Below are positions 55,821 to 64,000 of a stretch of DNA of 64,000 nt, in pieces. Each line of letters starts with the position of its first letter. Within the stretch, counting starts at the first letter, position 1. This DNA comes from Rhodovulum marinum (GTDB taxonomy: Bacteria; Pseudomonadota; Alphaproteobacteria; Rhodobacterales; Rhodobacteraceae), in NCBI RefSeq assembly GCF_004343075.1, contig NZ_SLXP01000002.1:186001-250000 (forward strand), written 5' to 3'. The notes under the pieces were generated by a model that ran no database searches, was not told the origin of the DNA, and worked only from the letters and a program-made list of their open reading frames with translations. A program made the position numbers and the translations under genes.

Positions 55821-57161
55821 ATGCAGCAGCGTTCCCCCGCCCGGCTCTGGGCCTATGGCCTCGACAAAGAAACCCGCGCCGCCCTCCGCGAGGTTGGAGA
55901 AATCGTGATCCCCCGCCTCGACGAGGTGCTGGGCGATTTCTACACCGATGTCGACGCGACGCCCGACTGGTCGCAGTTCTTCAACTCGCCCAAGCTGCTC
56001 AACCACGCGAAATCCCATCAGAAAATCCATTGGGAGCGGATGTTTTCCTGTGACTACACGCAGGACTATTTCACCCAGGCGGACAAGATCGGGCGCGTGC
56101 ATTATCGCATCGGGCTGCCGTTGCGGCACTATGTCGGCGCCTATGCGCGGGTCGCGGCAACGCTGCAGCGGATCATTTCCTGTGAACAGAATGGGCGATT
56201 GCGCGCGCTGCTGCGGCGCCGGTCCTGCATGCATTCCGACGCGCTGACCCGCGCGCTGATGCTGGATATCGAACTGGCCGTCTCGGGCTTTCACGAGGCC
56301 CAGAGCGAAGAGTTCGCCCAGCGCATGGAACGGCTGGGCGAAAGCTTCGAATCCGAGGTCAGCCGCGTGGTCGACGTGCTGAACGGATCGATGTGTCGCC
56401 TGTCGGGCGCCGCGAACGGGCTTGACGACGAAATCCTGGGCGCGCGCCAGGGCGCGGGGTCGGTTTCGGCCAACGCGGTGCAGATCGCCACCAGCACCCA
56501 GTCGGTCGCCGCCGCGATCGAGGAATTGTCCGCCTCGATCGCGTCGATCACCCAGGATGTCAGCGAGGCCGCCGCAGCCTCGGTCAGCGCCGCCACCGAG
56601 GCCGAGGCCTCGGCCAGCCAGGTCGGTGCATTGCAGACCGCGGTCGAGGAAATCGGCGAGGTTGTCAGCCTGATTTCGGCCATCGCGCGGCAGACCAACC
56701 TGCTGGCCGTGAACGCCACCGTCGAGGCCGCCCGCGCGGGCGATGCCGGCAAGGGATTCGCGGTGGTCGCCTTCGAGGTCAAGGCCCTGGCCCAGCGGAT
56801 CAGCGACGCCACCGCCTCGATCAGCGACCGGATCGAGCGCATCCAGACCGAAAGCGGCTCGATGGCCAACCGGATGAGCGGCATCGGCGACAGCGTGTTG
56901 CGGATGAAGACCTTCACGGAAAGCATCCGCGTCGCGGTGGACGAACAGAAGGCGGCCGCGCGCCATATCACCCAGCACGCCGAATCGACCGCGGCCAGCA
57001 GCAACGAGATGGCCGACATGATCCATGACGTGTCCTGCCGCGTGGAACGGTCCGGCACGACCTCGGGCACGCTCAAGGATGCGGTGGCCACCGTCTCGGG
57101 CGAGACGGGGACGTTGTCCGAGCGGGTGCGCGCCTTTCTCGGCGCACTCAAGGCGGCCTGA
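55821..57161 (+). CDS. Soluble globin-coupled chemotaxis transducer (HemAT-like)
   Basis: A 446-residue protein without membrane helices. Residues 5-170 form a protoglobin-type sensor with proximal His94 in [11 protein letters not shown]. The C-terminal methyl-accepting signalling domain has its hairpin tip in [24 protein letters not shown] and [13 protein letters not shown]. It probably senses O2 or another gas and signals to CheA/CheW. No che genes are in the window. GGAAAG precedes ATG 55821. Confidence 0.9.
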   Translation: MQQRSPARLWAYGLDKETRAALREVGEIVIPRLDEVLGDFYTDVDATPDWSQFFNSPKLLNHAKSHQKIHWERMFSCDYTQDYFTQADKIGRVHYRIGLPLRHYVGAYARVAATLQRIISCEQNGRLRALLRRRSCMHSDALTRALMLDIELAVSGFHEAQSEEFAQRMERLGESFESEVSRVVDVLNGSMCRLSGAANGLDDEILGARQGAGSVSANAVQIATSTQSVAAAIEELSASIASITQDVSEAAAASVSAATEAEASASQVGALQTAVEEIGEVVSLISAIARQTNLLAVNATVEAARAGDAGKGFAVVAFEVKALAQRISDATASISDRIERIQTESGSMANRMSGIGDSVLRMKTFTESIRVAVDEQKAAARHITQHAESTAASSNEMADMIHDVSCRVERSGTTSGTLKDAVATVSGETGTLSERVRAFLGALKAA

Positions 57162-57179
57162 GCGCCCCGGACAGCGAAA

Positions 57180-57208
57180 GGGCGCCCTCGCCCGTGGCGA
57201 AGGCGCCC
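57180..57208. terminator. Hairpin between convergent transducer and coxM-like genes
   Basis: GGGCGCC arms (57180-57186 and 57202-57208) enclose an inner TCGC/GCGA stem, between two stops. No T run. Confidence 0.45.
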
Positions 57209-57230
57209 CCGATCCGGTTCGCGCCGTGGC

Positions 57231-58022
57231 CTAGCCCGCGGCGGTGACCGCGCGGCCCGTCAGGACCTTGACGAGATGGGCGCGATACTCGGGCGAGCCG
57301 TGCAGATCGCCGATCATGTTCTCCGCATCCACCGCAAGACCCGCAATCGCGCCCGCCGAAAAGTCGGAAGACAGCGCCGCCTCGGCCTCGGACCAGCGGA
57401 ACACCCCCTCTTCGGAGGCGCCCGTCACCGCGACGCGCACGCCATCGGCGTATTTCGCCACGAAGACCCCGGTCAGCGCAAAGCGGGAGGCGGGCTGTTC
57501 GAACTTCACGTAAGCCGCCTTTTGCGGCACCGGGAAGCGGACCTCGGTAATGATCTCGCCCTCTTCCAGCGCGGTGGTGAACATGCCCTGGAAATAGTCA
57601 TCCGCGGCGATGTCGCGGATGTTCGTGCGGATCATGGCACCCGAGCCCAGTGCGGCGGCAGGATAACAGGCCGAGGGGTCGTTGTTGGCCAGCGACCCGC
57701 CGATCGTGCCGCGGTTGCGCACCGCCGGATCACCGATATTGCCGGCCAGCGCCGCCAGCGCCGGGTAATGCGCCGCGGCCTCGGCGGCGACGACGGCGTG
57801 CGGCGTCGCGCCGCCGATGCAAACCGCGCCGTCATCGGCGATGCACACGCCCCTGAGTTCGGCGATACCGGTCAGGCTGACCAGCTTGGCGGGCCCCGCA
57901 AGACGTTGTTTCAGCGTGGGAATCAGGGTCTGCCCCCCGCCCAGCGCCTGCGCCTCTTCCGTGCCCAGGGCCGCGACCGCCTCGTCCAGGGTGGTGGGCC
58001 GCTCGAAATCGAATGCGTACAT
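57231..58022 (-). CDS. coxM: CO-dehydrogenase-like FAD subunit (CoxM type)
   Basis: A 263-residue FAD-binding subunit of a molybdenum hydroxylase. The flavin motifs [10 protein letters not shown] and [17 protein letters not shown] are present. It passes electrons from the 2Fe-2S subunit to an acceptor. It follows the large subunit by 10 bases. Order on the minus strand is S-L-M. Confidence 0.9.
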   Translation of the reverse strand: MYAFDFERPTTLDEAVAALGTEEAQALGGGQTLIPTLKQRLAGPAKLVSLTGIAELRGVCIADDGAVCIGGATPHAVVAAEAAAHYPALAALAGNIGDPAVRNRGTIGGSLANNDPSACYPAAALGSGAMIRTNIRDIAADDYFQGMFTTALEEGEIITEVRFPVPQKAAYVKFEQPASRFALTGVFVAKYADGVRVAVTGASEEGVFRWSEAEAALSSDFSAGAIAGLAVDAENMIGDLHGSPEYRAHLVKVLTGRAVTAAG

Positions 58023-58032
58023 GTCTGCCTCC

Positions 58033-60399
58033 TCAGCCCTGCATCGCCGACCAGACGCGCGAGGGCGTCAGCGGCATGTCGATATGGGTAACACCGGTGT
58101 GCCCGGCGCGTTGCAGTGCGTCGACCACGGCATTGACCACCGCGGGCGGGCTGCCGATGGCGCCGGCCTCGCCGCAGCCCTTGACCCCCAGCGGGTTGTG
58201 GGTGCAGGGCGTCTGGCAGGAATGATCGACCGTGTAGAACGGCACGTCATCGGCCCGCGGCATGGCGTAATCCATGTAGGACCCCGACAGAAGCTGGCCG
58301 TACTCGTCATAGGCCGCCCCTTCCAGCAGCGCCTGGCCGATGCCCTGGGCGATGCCGCCATGCACCTGGCCGTCGACGATCATCGGGTTGACGATATTGC
58401 CGAAATCGTCGGCCGCGGCAAAGCGCTCGATCGTTACCTTGCCGGTCTCGGGGTCGACCTCGACCTCGCAGGCATAGGCACCCGCGGGATAGGTGAAGTT
58501 GTTGGGGTCGTAGAAGGCGGTTTCCTCCAGCCCCGGTTCGATTTCCTCGAGCGGGTAGTTGTGGGGCACGTAGGCGGCAAGCGTCACGTCGCCCCAGGCC
58601 ACCGACTTGTCGGTGCCCGCGACGGTGAAGGCGCCGTCCTTGAGCTCGATATCGTCGGGCGAGGCCTCCATCAGGTGGGCCGCGATCTTCTTGGCCTTGG
58701 CGATGATCTTTTCGGTGGCCCGCACCATGGCAGAGCCGCCCACCGCGAGCGAGCGCGAGCCGTAGGTGCCCATGCCCATTGGCGTGTTGGCGGTGTCGCC
58801 GTGGACGATTTCCACCATGTTCTCGTCGATGCCGATCATGTCGGCCACGACCTGGGCAAAGGACGTCTCGTGCCCCTGCCCGTGGGAATGCGAACCGGTC
58901 ATCACGACCAGCCCGCCGGTGGCATTCACCCGCACGGTGGCCGATTCATACAGGCCGGCACGAGCCCCAAGTTGGCCGACAAGGTGGCTGGGCGCGATCC
59001 CGCAGGCCTCGATATAGCAGTTGATGCCAAGACCGCGCAGCTTGCCACGCGCCTTGCTTTCGGCCAGCCGGGACTCGAAGCCCGAGACGTCCGCGATCTC
59101 CAGCAGCTTGTCGAGCGTCGCATTGTAGTCGCCGGTGTCGTATTCCACTGCCACGGGCGTGGCATAGGGGAACTGGGTGATGAAGTTCTTGCGGCGCAGC
59201 TCCACCGGGTCGATCCCCATCTCGCGCGCGGCCTTGTCGATCACGCGCTCCAGCTGGAACGTCGCCTCGGGGCGGCCCGCGCCGCGATAGGCATCCACGG
59301 GCACGGTGTTGGTGAACACCGCCTTGACGTTCACGTAGATCAGCGGGGTCTTGTAGTTGCCCGCCATCAGCGTGCCGTGCAGCCACGTGGGGACGCTGGG
59401 CGCAAACGTGGAAAGGTAGGCGCCCATGTTGGCGTAGGTCTCGGTGCGGATCGCCTGGAAATGGCCCTCGGCATCCAGCGCCAGTTCGATCTTGGTGACG
59501 TGGTCGCGGCCATGGGCGTCGGTGATGAAGCTTTCGCTGCGCGAGCAGGTCCATTTCACCGGGCGTTTCAACTGCTTGGCGGCGAAGGTGCAAAAGGCTT
59601 CCTCGGCGTAGTGGAAGATTTTCGAGCCGAAGCCCCCGCCCACATCGGGCGCCACCACGCGCAACTTGTGTTCCGGGATACCAAGCACGAAGGCGCCCAT
59701 CAGCAGGCGGATCACGTGCGGGTTCTGGGACGTGGTGTAAAGCGTGGAGTCCTCGGTGCCGGGGTCGAAATCGCCGATGGCCACGCGCGGTTCCATCGCG
59801 TTCGGCACAAGGCGCTGGTTCACCAGTTCCAGCGTGGTGACGTGATGCGCCGTTTCGAACGCCTTGTTCACTGCCTCGCGGTTTTCCTCGACAAAGCCCC
59901 AGTCGTAGCAAAGGTTCGAGGTCAGATCGTCATGCACCTTGGGCGCGCCGTCTTCCAGCGCCGCCTTCATGTCGAGGACCGGTTCCAATTCCTCGATATC
60001 GATCACCACCGCCTCGGCGGCGTCGCGGGCCTGGTCATAGGTTTCGGCCACCACCACGGCGATCGGGTCGCCCACGTGGCGCACCTTGCCCTGCGCCAGC
60101 ACCGGGTGGCCCGGTTCCTGCATGACCTCGCCATGGCGGTCGGTCACCTGCCAGCCGCAGGGCAGCCCCCCGATGCCTTCGAAATCGGCGCCGGTGAAGA
60201 CGCGGATCACGCCGGGCATCGCCTCGGCATCGGCGGTGTTCACGCCGTTCAGCCGGCCATGGGCCACCTGGCTGCGCACGAAACAGGCATAGGCCTGGCC
60301 GCGCAGGTTGATGTCATCGGTATAGCGGCCCCGTCCCGTCAGGAACCGCACGTCTTCGCGCCGCTTGGAGCTGGCGCCGATGCCGTGATCTTTCGGCAT
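58033..60399 (-). CDS. coxL: Form II CO-dehydrogenase-like molybdopterin subunit (CoxL type)
   Basis: A 788-residue large subunit of the xanthine oxidase family. The active-site loop is AYRGAGR (about residue 370), the form II signature, not the AYXCSFR of true aerobic CO dehydrogenase. GGGFGSK binds the cofactor, and the catalytic Glu lies in [18 protein letters not shown] near the C terminus. Form II enzymes are often not shown to oxidise CO, so the real substrate is uncertain. Confidence 0.9.
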   Translation of the reverse strand: MPKDHGIGASSKRREDVRFLTGRGRYTDDINLRGQAYACFVRSQVAHGRLNGVNTADAEAMPGVIRVFTGADFEGIGGLPCGWQVTDRHGEVMQEPGHPVLAQGKVRHVGDPIAVVVAETYDQARDAAEAVVIDIEELEPVLDMKAALEDGAPKVHDDLTSNLCYDWGFVEENREAVNKAFETAHHVTTLELVNQRLVPNAMEPRVAIGDFDPGTEDSTLYTTSQNPHVIRLLMGAFVLGIPEHKLRVVAPDVGGGFGSKIFHYAEEAFCTFAAKQLKRPVKWTCSRSESFITDAHGRDHVTKIELALDAEGHFQAIRTETYANMGAYLSTFAPSVPTWLHGTLMAGNYKTPLIYVNVKAVFTNTVPVDAYRGAGRPEATFQLERVIDKAAREMGIDPVELRRKNFITQFPYATPVAVEYDTGDYNATLDKLLEIADVSGFESRLAESKARGKLRGLGINCYIEACGIAPSHLVGQLGARAGLYESATVRVNATGGLVVMTGSHSHGQGHETSFAQVVADMIGIDENMVEIVHGDTANTPMGMGTYGSRSLAVGGSAMVRATEKIIAKAKKIAAHLMEASPDDIELKDGAFTVAGTDKSVAWGDVTLAAYVPHNYPLEEIEPGLEETAFYDPNNFTYPAGAYACEVEVDPETGKVTIERFAAADDFGNIVNPMIVDGQVHGGIAQGIGQALLEGAAYDEYGQLLSGSYMDYAMPRADDVPFYTVDHSCQTPCTHNPLGVKGCGEAGAIGSPPAVVNAVVDALQRAGHTGVTHIDMPLTPSRVWSAMQG

Positions 60400-60448
60400 G
60401 TCTGATCCTCCCTGAAACGGCGGGTCTCCCGGCCCGCCCGAACCCGCC

Positions 60449-60934
60449 CTACTCGGCGGCGATGGCGCCCACGTCCTGGCCCGAGGCCGCCATGATCGCC
60501 TTGACGATGTTATGATAGCCCGTGCAGCGGCAGATATTGCCCTCGAGATAGTCGCGGATCTCGGCCTCGCTGGGCTTGGGGTTCTTCTCCAGAAGGGCTG
60601 CGGCCGTCATCACCATGCCGGGCGTGCAAAACCCGCATTGCAGGCCGTGATGGTCCTGGAACGCCTGCTGGATCGTCGACAGCGACCCATCGGCGTTGGC
60701 CATGCCCTCGATCGTGCGGACCTCGGCGCCCTCGCATTCCAGCGCGAACATTGTGCAGGATTTCACGTCCTGCCCGTTCACATGCACCACGCAGGCGCCG
60801 CACTGGCTGGTGTCACAGCCGATATGGGTGCCGGTCATCCCCAGCCCCTCGCGCAGGAATTGCGACAGCAGCGTGCGCCCCTCCACCTCTCCGGAAACGG
60901 GTTTCCCGTTCACGGTCATCGTGACCTTGGTCAT
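60449..60934 (-). CDS. coxS: CO-dehydrogenase-like 2Fe-2S subunit (CoxS type)
   Basis: A 161-residue protein with two 2Fe-2S clusters. The N-terminal ferredoxin-type ligands are Cys40, 45, 48 and 60 ([12 protein letters not shown]), and the C-terminal helical ones Cys100, 103, 135 and 137 (CGFCTPG, CRCTGY). GGGAGGAG precedes ATG 60934. First gene of the S-L-M set. Confidence 0.93.
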   Translation of the reverse strand: MTKVTMTVNGKPVSGEVEGRTLLSQFLREGLGMTGTHIGCDTSQCGACVVHVNGQDVKSCTMFALECEGAEVRTIEGMANADGSLSTIQQAFQDHHGLQCGFCTPGMVMTAAALLEKNPKPSEAEIRDYLEGNICRCTGYHNIVKAIMAASGQDVGAIAAE

Positions 60935-61063
60935 CGATCTCCTCCCTCGATTTCGACGATACTTAAGCATGGCGACCGGGCTTTGAGAACCGTTGATTTG
61001 CACATGCTTTGGTCTAGGCTGCGGGTGCCGTTACGTCCCGCTAGGATGCGGCATTCCCGTCGA

Positions 61064-62062
61064 TCAGCCCTCGCGCGGCTGGGGCCGCGAGGGGATTTCC
61101 TTGAGCAGCCCCCCGACGCCCATCGCCGCGATCTCGTCCGCTCCGAGCCTCAGCCCGCAGGCCACCCGTTCCAGCACCCAATCCGCCCCGTTCAAGGCCG
61201 GGCTGCGGGCGCAGCCGGGCAGCCCGATCACCGGCCGCCCGCCCTGGTCGCCCAAAAACAGCAGGTTGCCGGGATCGACCGGCATGCCAAACCGTTCGAC
61301 CGCGCCGCCCGCGGCGCGCACCGCCCGGGGGCCGGTATCGTACAGGTCCGAGGTGGCCGAACCGGTCAGGATCAGCGCGATGTCACCGGGCAGCACGGCC
61401 AGCGCCGCGGCCATCGCGCTTGTGTCATGGGGCACGGTTTCGACGGCAACCAGCGCGATGCCCAGCGCGGCCAGCCGCGCCTCGACCGCGGCGCGGCCCT
61501 TGGCGGCCAGGTCCGGTTTCTGGCCGGCCACCTCGGACAGGATCAGCCCCGCGGTCCTGCGCGCCACCGGGTGCACGCGGAGCGCACCGGGCGCGGCGGT
61601 GCAGGCGGCGTCAAGCGCCGCCCCGGGGACCGCGTAGGGGATGATCTTGACGGTGCCGACCAAAAGCCCCGGCGTGACCCGGGTGAAGGGTGCCAGCGTG
61701 GCCAGCGTCACGCCGGGATCGACCCGGTTCAGCACGTGGATCGCCTCGGCATCCAGCCCGACCACCCCGGCGCAAACGGCGTGCAGGTTCACCCGCCCCC
61801 GCGCCGCCTTGCCGATCCTGAGCGCCGCGCCCTTCGGGTCGGGCACCAGCGCACGGGCCAGTCGGGCCGCGGCGGCATCCTCGGCCACGTCGCCGGGATC
61901 GGGTCGGGCCACCGTCACCTCACCCACCCCGGCGGCCATCAACGCGGCGACCTCGTCAGGCCCCAGCACCAGCCCCTTTTTCAACATCCGCCCACCGACG
62001 CGCAAGGAATGGGCCAGGATCGCGCCCTCGGCCTGATCGGGCGGCACGGGACCGAAGCGCAT
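61064..62062 (-). CDS. Molybdopterin-binding protein, MoeA/MoCF-like
   Basis: A 332-residue protein of the type found with XdhC and Cox-like genes. The N-terminal part has a MoeA-like beginning (EGAILAHSLRVGGRMLKKGLVLGPDEVAALMAAG). The C-terminal part has a molybdopterin-binding MoCF-type segment with LILTGSATSDLYDTGPRAVRAAGG and PVIGLPGCARSPALNGADWVLERVACG. Its start overlaps the xdhC stop (TGATG). A role in cofactor processing for the adjacent hydroxylase is inferred. Confidence 0.8.
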   Translation of the reverse strand: MRFGPVPPDQAEGAILAHSLRVGGRMLKKGLVLGPDEVAALMAAGVGEVTVARPDPGDVAEDAAAARLARALVPDPKGAALRIGKAARGRVNLHAVCAGVVGLDAEAIHVLNRVDPGVTLATLAPFTRVTPGLLVGTVKIIPYAVPGAALDAACTAAPGALRVHPVARRTAGLILSEVAGQKPDLAAKGRAAVEARLAALGIALVAVETVPHDTSAMAAALAVLPGDIALILTGSATSDLYDTGPRAVRAAGGAVERFGMPVDPGNLLFLGDQGGRPVIGLPGCARSPALNGADWVLERVACGLRLGADEIAAMGVGGLLKEIPSRPQPREG

Positions 62063-63048
62063 CAGCCCTTCCTCAGCCGTTCGATGATCTGGGCCATGAT
62101 GGAAACGGCGATCTCTGCCGGGCTTTTCGCACCGATATTCAGGCCCACGGGGGCGTGGATACGGGCGATGCGGTCGTCCGGGATACCGGCCCCGCGCAGC
62201 CGCTCCACCCGTTTCGCATGGGTCCGCGTCGACCCGAGGCAGCCGAGGTAGAACACATCCGAGTCCAGCGCGGCCAGGATCGCCGGGTCGTCGAGTTTCG
62301 GGTCATGGGTCAGGGTGACGACGGCGGTGCGCGCGTCCAGCCCGTGATGGGCCAGCGCCGCGTCGGGCCAGTCGTCCAGGATCACCTCGCCGGGAAACCG
62401 GTCCAACGCGCCGAAGGCAGGCCGCGGATCGATCAGCGTGGGGGCGAAACCGGCCAGGCGGGCCATCTGCACAAGGGGTTGCGCGATATGGACGGCCCCG
62501 ACGATGGCCATGCGCAAGGGCGGGTTGTGGATGCCGATGAAGGCGTTGCCCTCGAAGCCCGACCTGTCCGCGCGCAACCGGTCCGCGATCTGCGGGCCCA
62601 GCGCGGGATCGTCAGGCCCCGCGAGGCGCCGTGCCCAGCTTTCGGTATTCACCACATAGGCCACGGCCCGCCGTTCGGCGCGGGCGGCGGCAAGGTCTGC
62701 CAGCAACGGCTCGGGCAAGGCCGCGCCCACGGGTTCGACCAGCACCCGGATGCGCCCGCCGCAGGCCAGCCCCACGGCGAAGGCGTCGTCATCGCTGACG
62801 CCGAATTCCAGCATGCGGGGCTTGCCGTCCGCAAGCGCCTCCAGCGCCTCGGCGATCACCGCGCCCTCGACGCAACCGCCCGATACCGAGCCGGCCATGC
62901 CGCCCTCGCCCGAAATCGCCAACTGGCTGCCCACGGGGCGCGGCGCGCTGCCCCAGGTTTCCACCACCGTGGCCAGGACCGCCCCCCTGCCCGCGCGATG
63001 CCAGTCCAGCGCGGTTTCCGGAATCGCCTCGAAATCGCCGATCTGCAT
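62062..63048 (-). CDS. XdhC-family molybdenum cofactor maturation protein
   Basis: A 328-residue XdhC/CoxI protein that binds sulfurated cofactor and inserts it into molybdenum hydroxylases. SVSGGCVEGAVIAEA carries the conserved Cys, and the C-terminal Rossmann domain shows GAVHIAQPLVQMARLAGF and CLGSTRTHAKRVERL. It fits the following hydroxylase genes. ATG 63048 was chosen; the longer frame upstream is not family-like. Confidence 0.92.
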   Translation of the reverse strand: MQIGDFEAIPETALDWHRAGRGAVLATVVETWGSAPRPVGSQLAISGEGGMAGSVSGGCVEGAVIAEALEALADGKPRMLEFGVSDDDAFAVGLACGGRIRVLVEPVGAALPEPLLADLAAARAERRAVAYVVNTESWARRLAGPDDPALGPQIADRLRADRSGFEGNAFIGIHNPPLRMAIVGAVHIAQPLVQMARLAGFAPTLIDPRPAFGALDRFPGEVILDDWPDAALAHHGLDARTAVVTLTHDPKLDDPAILAALDSDVFYLGCLGSTRTHAKRVERLRGAGIPDDRIARIHAPVGLNIGAKSPAEIAVSIMAQIIERLRKG

Positions 63049-63125
63049 GATTGGCCCTCCTCCCGGGGCCGATAATGGGGGTGGCCGGGTGGCTTCGCCA
63101 GAGGGAATCGCCCCCGCAAACGCGA

Positions 63126-63154
63126 CGGCGCCGCGGGACAGTCCCGCGGCGCCG
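63126..63154. terminator. Strong hairpin after the YeeE pair
   Basis: A 13-bp perfect stem (CGGCGCCGCGGGA, loop 3) lies 23 bases beyond the stop of the upstream gene and before xdhC. It separates the two operons. Confidence 0.6.
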
Positions 63155-63176
63155 ATGGCAGGCAATCGGGAAGAGG

Positions 63177-63779
63177 TTACTCGGCCGGTTCGGCCACGCC
63201 CTCGCCCGCGGGCGCCTTTTGCCCGGCCAGGCGCCGGGGCAGGATGATCGCCACGATGATGAAGGCGATGCCGATGCCGATGCCCAGCACATCGCCCGAG
63301 AACGGCAGGTTCGGCAGCGCCGCCGGATAGTCGGCCCCCGGGATCGCACCCAACGTCCATTTCTCGCCGTTGAGAAACCCGATCTGTTTCCAGAACGGAT
63401 AGGTCAGCGCATAGGCGCCCGCCCCCAGCAGGCCGCCGGCGACGAAGAACCACGCGTCCAGCCGGCCCGTGGCGGCCGCGCAGACCCCGGTGCCCGGGCA
63501 ATAGCCCGCGATGGCCCAGCCGATGCCCAGGATCGCCCCGCCCAGAAGCACGCCCACGTTGATCGCCTTGACCGACATGTGGCCGACCTCGACCAGGCCC
63601 AGCATCTGGCCGCCGAACATCAGGATCGAGGCGGTGCCGATGGCCACGAGGATGGTCTTCATCAGGTGAATGTTGGTCAGGTTCAGCATCCGGCCGATCC
63701 AGTTGGGATCGGTCGCCCCGATGCGTTCCAGCATGACCCCGAACAGGCCCCCGATCGCGATTGCCAGAAAGATTTCCAT
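63177..63779 (-). CDS. YeeE/YedE-family membrane protein (second of a pair)
   Basis: A 200-residue protein with five or six hydrophobic helices and the family motif GYCPGTGVCAAATGR near residue 96. YeeE/YedE proteins are linked to thiosulfate or sulfur uptake and occur as half-size pairs. AAGGAGG precedes its ATG within the end of the previous gene. The substrate is not shown. Confidence 0.88.
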   Translation of the reverse strand: MEIFLAIAIGGLFGVMLERIGATDPNWIGRMLNLTNIHLMKTILVAIGTASILMFGGQMLGLVEVGHMSVKAINVGVLLGGAILGIGWAIAGYCPGTGVCAAATGRLDAWFFVAGGLLGAGAYALTYPFWKQIGFLNGEKWTLGAIPGADYPAALPNLPFSGDVLGIGIGIAFIIVAIILPRRLAGQKAPAGEGVAEPAE

Positions 63780-63780
63780 C

Positions 63781-64000
63781 TCAGGCCTCCTTCTTCAGCA
63801 GGATGCGGGCGGTGGGGAAGGCGGTCAGGAACGCGCCGAACGCGAAGATGTAGCCCGACACCGCGGTCTGCATCATCCCCGACATCATGTGCCCCGAGGT
63901 GCACCCCCCCGCCAGGCGCGCGCCGAACAGCACCAGCGCCCCCCCGATGAAGGCGATGATCCAGCGGCCGATCCAGCCCAGGCTGAAATTCGCACGCCAA
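63781..64000 (-). CDS. YeeE/YedE-family membrane protein, 5' end outside window
   Basis: The last 72 residues are seen (WRANFSLGWIGRWII...TARILLKKEA). They contain the family motif FGARLAGGCTSGHMMSG, with the second cysteine-type signature of the pair, and two hydrophobic helices. The stop is one base before the partner's ATG, so the two halves are co-expressed. Confidence 0.85.
   Translation of the reverse strand, partial: WRANFSLGWIGRWIIAFIGGALVLFGARLAGGCTSGHMMSGMMQTAVSGYIFAFGAFLTAFPTARILLKKEA

Noticed and set aside
58033-60399. True aerobic carbon monoxide dehydrogenase (form I)
   Set aside because: The loop is AYRGAGR, not AYXCSFR, and no coxD/E/F genes are adjacent.

Overview
The window is GC-rich, with dense and often overlapping genes. 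Gene content points to an alphaproteobacterium of the Rhodobacterales (Rhodobacter/Paracoccus/Roseobacter relatives): a nuo operon interleaved with small extra genes, a leucine-degradation (liu) operon, an ectoine-utilisation cluster, form II CO-dehydrogenase-like genes, a short LOV photoreceptor and a TRAP transporter. No rRNA, tRNA, CRISPR array or insertion sequence was found. The species cannot be named from the sequence.

Layout. 1-12,530 (minus): complex I genes nuoA-B-C-D-E-F-G-H-I, interleaved with small secreted, lipoprotein or membrane proteins and, unusually, a sulfotransferase between nuoC and nuoD. A partial, lower-GC coiled-coil gene overlaps the end of nuoI at the left edge. 12,690-20,530 (minus): liu operon (liuA, an LprI-like protein, liuB, liuD, a GST, liuE, liuC) behind a promoter with an overlapping inverted repeat. 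20,600-29,600: a beta/gamma-crystallin-like protein, creA, a DegT aminotransferase with gph, glmU-glmS, an orphan protein, an AlkD-like gene that has lost its stop codon, and pssA-psd. 29,700-33,600: an acyl-CoA synthetase, a lipoprotein, moaA and a periplasmic DsrE protein. 33,640-41,070: ectoine catabolism genes in two divergent arms (doeA-doeB plus; eutB remnant, eutC, asnC-type regulator, doeC, doeD minus). eutB is reduced to a fragment.

41,090-46,330: a metal-transporting P1B-4-type ATPase, then a redox neighbourhood of a diheme cytochrome c (DHC), the oxygen-binding cytochrome SHP and a cytochrome b561-DHC fusion. Divergent to these is an alternative oxidase (AOX), and a short LOV flavoprotein converges on it. 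Two quinol-linked branches share one intergenic region that holds a tandem 11-bp-spaced repeat typical of OmpR-family regulators. I regard this as the best candidate for an undescribed functional system.

46,390-54,110: sufT- and sufA/iscA-like genes, tpiA, a TRAP transporter (dctP-Q-M) with a Crp/Fnr-type regulator, and fpr. 54,220-57,210: an Ala/Glu-rich membrane-anchored protein, infC with an AUA start codon, and a soluble globin-coupled chemotaxis transducer. 57,230-64,000 (minus): form II CoxS-L-M-type molybdenum hydroxylase with XdhC and a molybdopterin-binding protein, preceded by a pair of YeeE/YedE membrane proteins, the first cut by the right edge.
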